DNA from: Ciona savignyi
Taxonomy: Eukaryota > Chordata > Ascidiacea > Phlebobranchia > Cionidae
Direction: 5' to 3'
Assembly: GCA_000149265.1 (NCBI GenBank)
Contig: CH003357.1
Location: 63,137-127,136 of the forward strand
DNA length: 64,000 bases
How positions within the stretch are numbered: position 1 is the stretch's first letter; every line of letters begins with the position of its first letter. Positions 58,471-64,000 of this stretch are shown here, piece after piece. The notes beneath the pieces are model-generated. The model was not told the origin of the DNA. It did no database searches and saw only the letters and a list, made by a program, of their open reading frames with translations. The position numbers and the translations under genes were made by a program.

Positions 58471-59302
58471 AGGATAGGATAGGACATTCACCTTTATCCC
58501 TGGGAATGGGAAAACCAAGGGGGTTATCACACGGGCAATCGTCAGATCACCTCGCGCCCATCGTCGGGTTACCGGAGCTATTGAAGTGTGTTGTATATAA
58601 TAGACACGTTCTTTCAATTTGGTAGAACCCATTAATCCGCTGGTTTCAGGCGATGCCCGTAAAGTGATTTGCCCAAGGACACAACCGACTTGCTAGCGAC
58701 CAGTTTCGCACCTGCAACCTTTCGAGTGAAAGACGCGCACTTAACCGCTAGACCAGTGGTTCCCAACCTGGGGGTCGCGACCCCCAAAGGGGTCGCAAAG
58801 CATGTTAAAGGGGGTCGCGAAGCTGTTGCTAATGTAAGAACAAGGGTAAATGTCAATAGGACTGGATGCACCGGTACGCTCGTAGTATGTGCTATCCCGT
58901 GCATAATTTTTCATTGAGACATTTCATTCGGATTGTTTTGTAGCACAATATACATGCGTCCACTGTGATGTCATATCGTCCACTGTGATGTCATAAACTA
59001 TGACCACTTAACTGTAAACGTGCAATAGCTGCAAATTGGAACTCTATTAGGGAAGTAGCTTAGTATATTATACAACAGAAATCAGCCAAGACTTGGAATT
59101 GGTAAAGATAGTTAAGGGGAGCATCATATACGATCGCACTCATTTGTTAATAAATGCAAGTAAAACATTTTTGTGCTAACTTTCTAATTTTGCCATTAGG
59201 ATAGAATATAAGTGTGGGTCACGGAATCTTTGAACATTTTTAAGAGGGTCACCAAGACAAAAAGGTTGGGAACCACTGCGCTAGACCAATCGGCCGGGGA
59301 TA
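58471..59302 (-). repeat. SINE interrupted by a hAT MITE
   Basis: The SINE tail and body run from 58471 (aggataggataggacattca) to 58753. The tRNA-like head finishes after the inserted element at 59279-59302 (cgctagaccaatcggccggg). Removing the insertion and one CGCTAGAC copy restores an ordinary SINE head. Confidence 0.9.
58754..59278. mobile_element. 525-bp hAT MITE with perfect 8-bp TSD
   Basis: Termini CAGTGGTTCCCAACCT are inverted at both ends. The target duplication CGCTAGAC (58746-58753 and 59279-59286) is perfect. Near the left end is the self-complementary ggggtcgcgacccc. No transposase is present. The termini match the common hAT (Charlie-like) pattern and the 195-bp element at 53641. 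Confidence 0.93.
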
Positions 59303-59624
59303 TTATGCGCTCCTTTCTCAGTTATAGAATGCAGCTTACAAAATAAAATATTGCCGGGCGTCTATAGTCTATATTCTGAATTTTATGCTGCGAGTTACTG
59401 GAGTCAGACATCAGACAAGCACCGACTTTGCAATCTCGAAGGACAGCCTAAAGTGATCTTTTGGTTTAGCGACGAGCGGCCAAATGCACTTGCACCGATA
59501 AGAGCTAAATAGAGCAGGGAAGCTAAAAATTGTTTTGATAAACAGCATAAAGAGTACTGTACATTTCCAGAAAGTTGCACGACAAAAGACCAAATGTATA
59601 CAAAAGGTGCTAAAGCCAAACCGT

Positions 59625-60480
59625 CTGGTTTTCACAATCACTGTTCCCTGTATAGCAATAAAAGATAAAAATAATTTTTATGTTCATACAGAACTTACCT
59701 CCTGGACCGAACAAGGCAGCATAGAAGGCCGGTGGATATTAAATGGGTTAAAATGGGTTAAAACTAAAACCGGTGGATATAAATGGGTTAATAAACGCAT
59801 ATATTAAACATACACAACACACTGCAATAGTTCCAATAACCAACGGTGGGCGCAAGGTAATCTGGCCATTAGGCCTACCCATGTGTTAACGCCCCTTGAA
59901 TTTCGGTACAAATCTTTGCCGAGCGATGTTAGCTTTTCAGCTAAAAATTATTACACTAATTTAATGTTACAAATATATAATATTTTGACCTAACAATATA
60001 CAAAATTTTGTGCCGAAAGTGGATAGTTTGCAGGATACTTGTCAATTGTATTTTGTACTTTAACATACTATGTTAGTTAGGTTAATTAACGTAATGCTTG
60101 TTCTAGCATATTACATTAATTCAATGTTACAAATATGTAATATTTTGATCTAACAATATAATAATCCGTCAATTACTAAACGTAAATACACGTGAACTTT
60201 ATTTAGGTGAAAACTCCCTTATTCCGCAGCTAGCTATATTAACACTACCTTGTTATGTCGGCCTAACTTGTTGGACCTTTCGCTAGAATGGGACACGTCC
60301 AATGACGCAAAATATCCGCAGATAACCAGCGCTCAACAAACATGTTATGGCGAGGCGTTTTACTCTGCACACCATCTGACGGTCAACTATAGATCATATT
60401 TAATTTATCACATTGGTGGCATGCATAGTGCAAATGTATTTATAATAACCCAATATTTGTACATAGTAAATTACAACTTG
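59625..60480 (-). pseudogene. Decayed duplicate of LIM copy 2 (exon 3 and exon 2 fragments plus 5' flank)
   Basis: The sequence before gtaagttctgt at 59696-59726 (TATGCTGCCTTGTTCGGTCC region) is the second half of exon 3. The preceding exon half is replaced. At 59905-59935 the reverse complement reads CTGAAAAGCTAACATCGCTC, the start of exon 2, then breaks off in a shared SINE remnant. Exon 1 is missing. The flank 60000-60480 matches block A of copy 2. No functional LIM protein can be made. Confidence 0.75.
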
Positions 60481-61540
60481 CCTGCTTTGAAAACCGTGAG
60501 TCGTTTAAGTGTATTAACTATGGGAAATAAACGGAAGGGAAATTTTGTTCCAAACTGGATGTTATTACCCAAGGATTGATCGTATGTGCTACAATCCCGT
60601 CTCCTTGACTGAACTTTTATCACAAGTATTTTTTTCTTGTGACCTGGACTTCGGGGAAAACAAATGTGTTCTTGTTTCATTGACCTCCAAGCTCAGGACA
60701 CAGTGTTTTTGCAATATTTTATGATTGAAATGTAGATTATGTTATTCCGTTTTATAAATTCATAGGTTAAATCTTAATTTATACATTTGGAAACTTTAAC
60801 TATTAATGATGACCGGATTGGAAGTATTGGTTTATCATCGAAAAGTCGATTTTCTCACAGTTGAACAATTCAAGACAGCTCAGTTTTTAACATTGTGAAG
60901 ATGTGTGATAGTATGACTCGTAATTGTTGACCGTTTCAGTTTTCAAGATAAAAAAAAGAAGAACACTGAATATATACAAACATTCACAATCTTTTTACGT
61001 GATGTCGCCCAATTTATGTAATAGTAGTATAGGCCTAGTAACTTTTAAACTTTAAATGTAATTGGTGAATACTTTTACGAAATTGACTGTTCTTTGTATT
61101 TCAACAATTAGTTTTGCATATTTCTTACTAAAACAGTTTTATTTGTTTTTTTTTTATATTTGGAATAAGCTTTTGATATTTTTACGCTTTAAGCCTTAAG
61201 GTCTCGTTTGTGCTACGTTTATTTTACCCAATTAATCTGACAAAATGACTGTGGTTAGGTGAGCTCTTATTGCACTAAGTAAGATCTTACATGTTACAAA
61301 TGCTGTTAGTTCTCTAGAAAGTTTGTAGTTGTAACATCCAATGATCAATGTTGCTTCGGGTACTTAGTTATTCACCACAATAAAATTGGTGTTAGCAAAT
61401 TAAGTTTTGGATTAAAGACTTTAGAGGCAGTTGAAATGTATAGAACACGCAAAACGAGTTAAAAGACCTTGTAGCAATTTCGATATTATTTTTGCAAAAA
61501 ATGCATTTCAGTTAATCTAAGAATACTGAGTTCATTCTGG
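60481..61540. other. Unassigned DNA within the LIM duplication
   Basis: 60481-61080 has no counterpart recognised elsewhere in the window and no gene. 61090-61460 resumes similarity to 51900-52250 (block A), interrupted by the 60.5-61.1 kb segment. Confidence 0.45.
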
Positions 61541-61544
61541 TATC

Positions 61545-61830
61545 GCATTATGACGTCATTGATACTAATTACCTCATGACGTCATTGACACTTAAAGCAG
61601 TTGTTTTCCACCTACGTCATTATTTGCATTATAAAGCGTTGTGCGATCATTTTAAAAAACACAAAAAACACAACTTAAATCTTCGAAAGTAGTTTTCTGC
61701 TTTTTTTGCTATTTACTGGATGTTTCGCTGCCAGTCAAGTTTAGCTCCACGACTGTGTGTACATTTGGGGTCGGAACGGAGATTAATGTAACAGGTATAG
61801 ACGGCAGCGGATTCTCGGATTAATATTTTT
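61545..61830 (-). repeat. Inverted copy of the 42.1-42.4 kb repeat family
   Basis: The reverse complement shares cattataaagcgttgtgcga, cacttaaagcagttgttttc, TGACGTCA motifs and the cggcagcgg / ccgctgcc block with 42170-42430 and 44850-44950. Confidence 0.65.
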
Positions 61831-61919
61831 GATTGTTGGCATATAATATATTTTTTCTATTTTCTGTAAATGTCCAACAATTGTATATAATTTCAAGATT
61901 AAATGTTTTTTTTTATTAG

Positions 61920-63216
61920 TGGTCAAAATTCAGGTACCAAACATATCACGCATGACTAAGGCCAACATGATAATTCGATCGGTTGTTTAAATAATCTTTC
62001 CGGTACGAAGTTGAAATTTTTCATATCCTCGTCTATATATATGCCTCATCCATATTAAAGGTTTAGTCATTTTTGATATATTGACTGGCAACAAAATCCA
62101 CATTAGTGTGTAAAGTGACGAATAATCATATAAATTTTTGTTAAACAAACTTGGGCGGCTTGTCGTAGTACCGAAATCAAAAGGTTCGATTTGGTTGTGG
62201 AAATTTTGTGATATTTTATTTTGTTAAATTGTAATCTTGTATTACAATTGCGGTGATAAATAGCCATAAAACATCTATAACCGCTGATCTTTATGGCGTC
62301 GTAGAACAATCAAAGGGAACTTTAAACCAATGATTCTTCCTATCTCTCCAATACAAACTGACCTTAGGAAAAGGGCTATCACTAAAACCCTGTTAAAATA
62401 GCCATTACACGAAGCTCTGATTAGCTATTCTAAAACTGCACAGCTGCAAAAAACACTATCACGACTGCGAGACACGAGCGTGGAAGAATAACACCACACA
62501 AATCAAGAAATTCTAGCCTGAAGCCTACCACATACTGCTACACCCATTAATGCTCCGTACACACTCACTTAACTATGACTATAAGACCTTACCCAACGTT
62601 GGTCGCTTATAGAGATCCATTAAATTGGTTGTGCACCATCTTCAACAGGCGTCAGCGATTGGGTTCTTGCAACTACTAGTTTAATTTTGTAAATTACGTT
62701 AACTTAATACCACAAAATAAAAACGTATTAAATGAGTTGTTTGATTTATTTGGCATACTACATACTAATTACATCGTATAGATTATAGTAGCTTAATATA
62801 GCCGTTAAATTGGTATTCCATTTCCTTAACGGGGTAAGAAAGGTTACAAATTTCAACATCAAATATTAATCAACAAAAAATATATAAAATAAATAATTAT
62901 AATATATTGCATTTAAAACTACAGGACTACAGCTATGTCGGTAATGTTAATGCGTTTTAACAGTAAATAGACTTATCACACATAAATGATTTTGTAATTA
63001 CCTAACCTTAAAGAAGCTAAAAAAGTAAGATATAAAATCTTGTTGAGTAGTGAAAATTTAAGGAATGTTAAATTTGAAAATAATTATAATTTTTTGAATT
63101 TTCACTTTAAAATATTGTAAAATCTAAACATATATAAGTGGTTTGAGATTTTCGATTAGATCATATTTCATATGCATAACTACTTCGAGATACTGTAGAT
63201 TATAAGTATTTGTGCT
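61920..63216. repeat. Blocks B and C of the LIM duplication unit (third copy)
   Basis: 61920-62340 matches 52620-53010 (cgcatgactaaggccaacat, cgatcggttgtttaaata). 62740-63120 matches 53200-53560 and 48090-48420 (catactacatactaattaca, tttaaggaatgttaaatttg). Block C is the 3' UTR/downstream side of a LIM copy. No separate gene is seen. Confidence 0.65.
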
Positions 63217-64000
63217 TTAAGTATTTCCGGGGAGGTCAGCTGAAATATAAAACAATGCTTTAGAATTAGACACTCCGAACTAAGATATAGTGCCTTCGAG
63301 CGGTTTACCATGTGTGTGTGGCGGATTGATTAACGCCACCGATTCGTATACTGTTTTTACTTAAAAACGATCTTTGTGACGAGGTCATCTATGGTTAGAA
63401 ACTTAGCCCGGTAAAAATGTCTTAGTGACGATCGCATCATGAGTTTTAGCCCGGTAAGAAAGATAACAAAATATTCATCTGAACCCAAACCATTTGGTTT
63501 CCACAATTACACTTTTAAGTAAAGCCATGACAATTAATTTATATTAATACAGAACTTACGTTTTGGACCAACCTTGATAGAATAGCAAGGATTACAATAA
63601 GGCTTGCCGTCGAGCTAAAAAGTAAAAACAACTTTTATATTAGTGGCTACAAGTGCTCATGTTGTGGTATAAATAACCTACTACAATAAGTTGCTAATTG
63701 CAAATAGGCTGGGATATTCATGTTTATCCCTGTGTCTGTGTGTGAAAAAAAAACACAAGGCGCGTTATTACACGGACAAACGTCAAATTACTTCGCGTTC
63801 ACCGTCGGGTTTAGGGAGCCATTGCAGTGGGTTGTGTATGATTAAAACGTTCTTTCAATATTGGTAACAATTAACCACTGGTAAGTGGTAACTGTATTCA
63901 GACAATGGCCGCAAAGTGCTTTGACCAAGGGCACAGCAGACTAGCAAGCGACCATTATCGAAATTGTAACTGTAGTTACCAGTTTTTTGTCACTTTCGAC
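63217..64000 (-). CDS. LIM (CRIP-like) copy 4, last two exons, cut by window edge
   Basis: Exon 63614-63560 encodes LDGKPYCNPCYSIKVGPK, and exon 63239-63217 encodes DLPGNT then stop; both have GT-AG sites. Like copy 3 it has a C-x2-C final zinc pair and a short tail without the glycine-rich GFGRGG motif, and exon 3 is one codon shorter. The 5' exons, if present, lie beyond base 64000, so intactness cannot be judged. A SINE occupies the visible part of intron 2. Confidence 0.65.
63700..64000 (-). repeat. SINE in LIM copy 4 intron 2, running to the window edge
   Basis: Minus orientation: ctgggatattcatgtttatc tail, a run of nine A's inserted near 63750, body cattgcagtgggttgtgtat, and gtgctttgaccaagggcaca. 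The head is at or beyond the edge. The tail and flanking gcaaatagg are shared with 54341-54375. Confidence 0.75.

Noticed and set aside
58632..58917. Overlapping open frames of 80-90 codons on both strands
   Set aside because: They span the SINE/hAT junction and consist of transposon sequence.

Overview
The window is eukaryotic and metazoan. It is AT-rich, its genes are split by GT-AG introns, and it is full of short interspersed repeats and DNA-transposon relics. Protein similarities (TRA2, KAT5/Tip60, CRIP-type LIM proteins), short introns and the repeat style fit an invertebrate chordate such as a tunicate (Ciona-like). That assignment is an inference. No rRNA, tRNA gene, CRISPR array or bacterial operon was seen. 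A 100-base N gap lies at 45206-45305.

Left part (1-13.8 kb): two head-to-head genes share about 1.08 kb of upstream DNA. On the minus strand are the first four coding exons of a transformer-2 splicing regulator, whose RRM lies beyond the left edge. On the plus strand is a complete 12-exon KAT5/Tip60 MYST histone acetyltransferase of 444 codons. A hAT-type transposon with a perfect 8-bp target duplication sits inside an older inverted-repeat element within the TRA2 intron.

Middle (13.8-37 kb): mostly gene-poor DNA. It holds promoter-like clusters (TATA boxes, one CArG box, one CRE), two candidate single-membrane-span micropeptides, a complete four-exon CRIP-like LIM gene on the minus strand (31.6-33.6 kb) and two exon-like segments of an unrecognised minus-strand gene near 35.2-35.7 kb.

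37.0-41.9 kb: a seven-exon plus-strand gene encodes a predicted ER-lumenal JmjC/cupin oxygenase-like protein. It has a signal peptide, an HxD...H metal triad, a C-terminal EF-hand and a KQEL tail. This is the most unusual protein in the window.

Right part (42-64 kb): a repeat-dense region carrying a tandemly duplicated LIM (CRIP) cluster on the minus strand. It contains one intact copy (48.5-51.4 kb), a copy cut off in an intron (53.6-54.3 kb), two decayed fragments (46.4 and 59.7-59.9 kb) and a copy running off the right edge (63.2 kb onwards). It also contains a roughly 2.3 kb tandem array of about 337-bp units with a perfect palindrome in the best units, nested hAT insertions, pogo/Tigger-like inverted-repeat elements and many copies of one tRNA-derived SINE family.

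Exon coordinates come from reading splice sites and frames by eye. Frames close across every junction in the five best gene models or partial models, but UTR ends and transcription starts are not determined.
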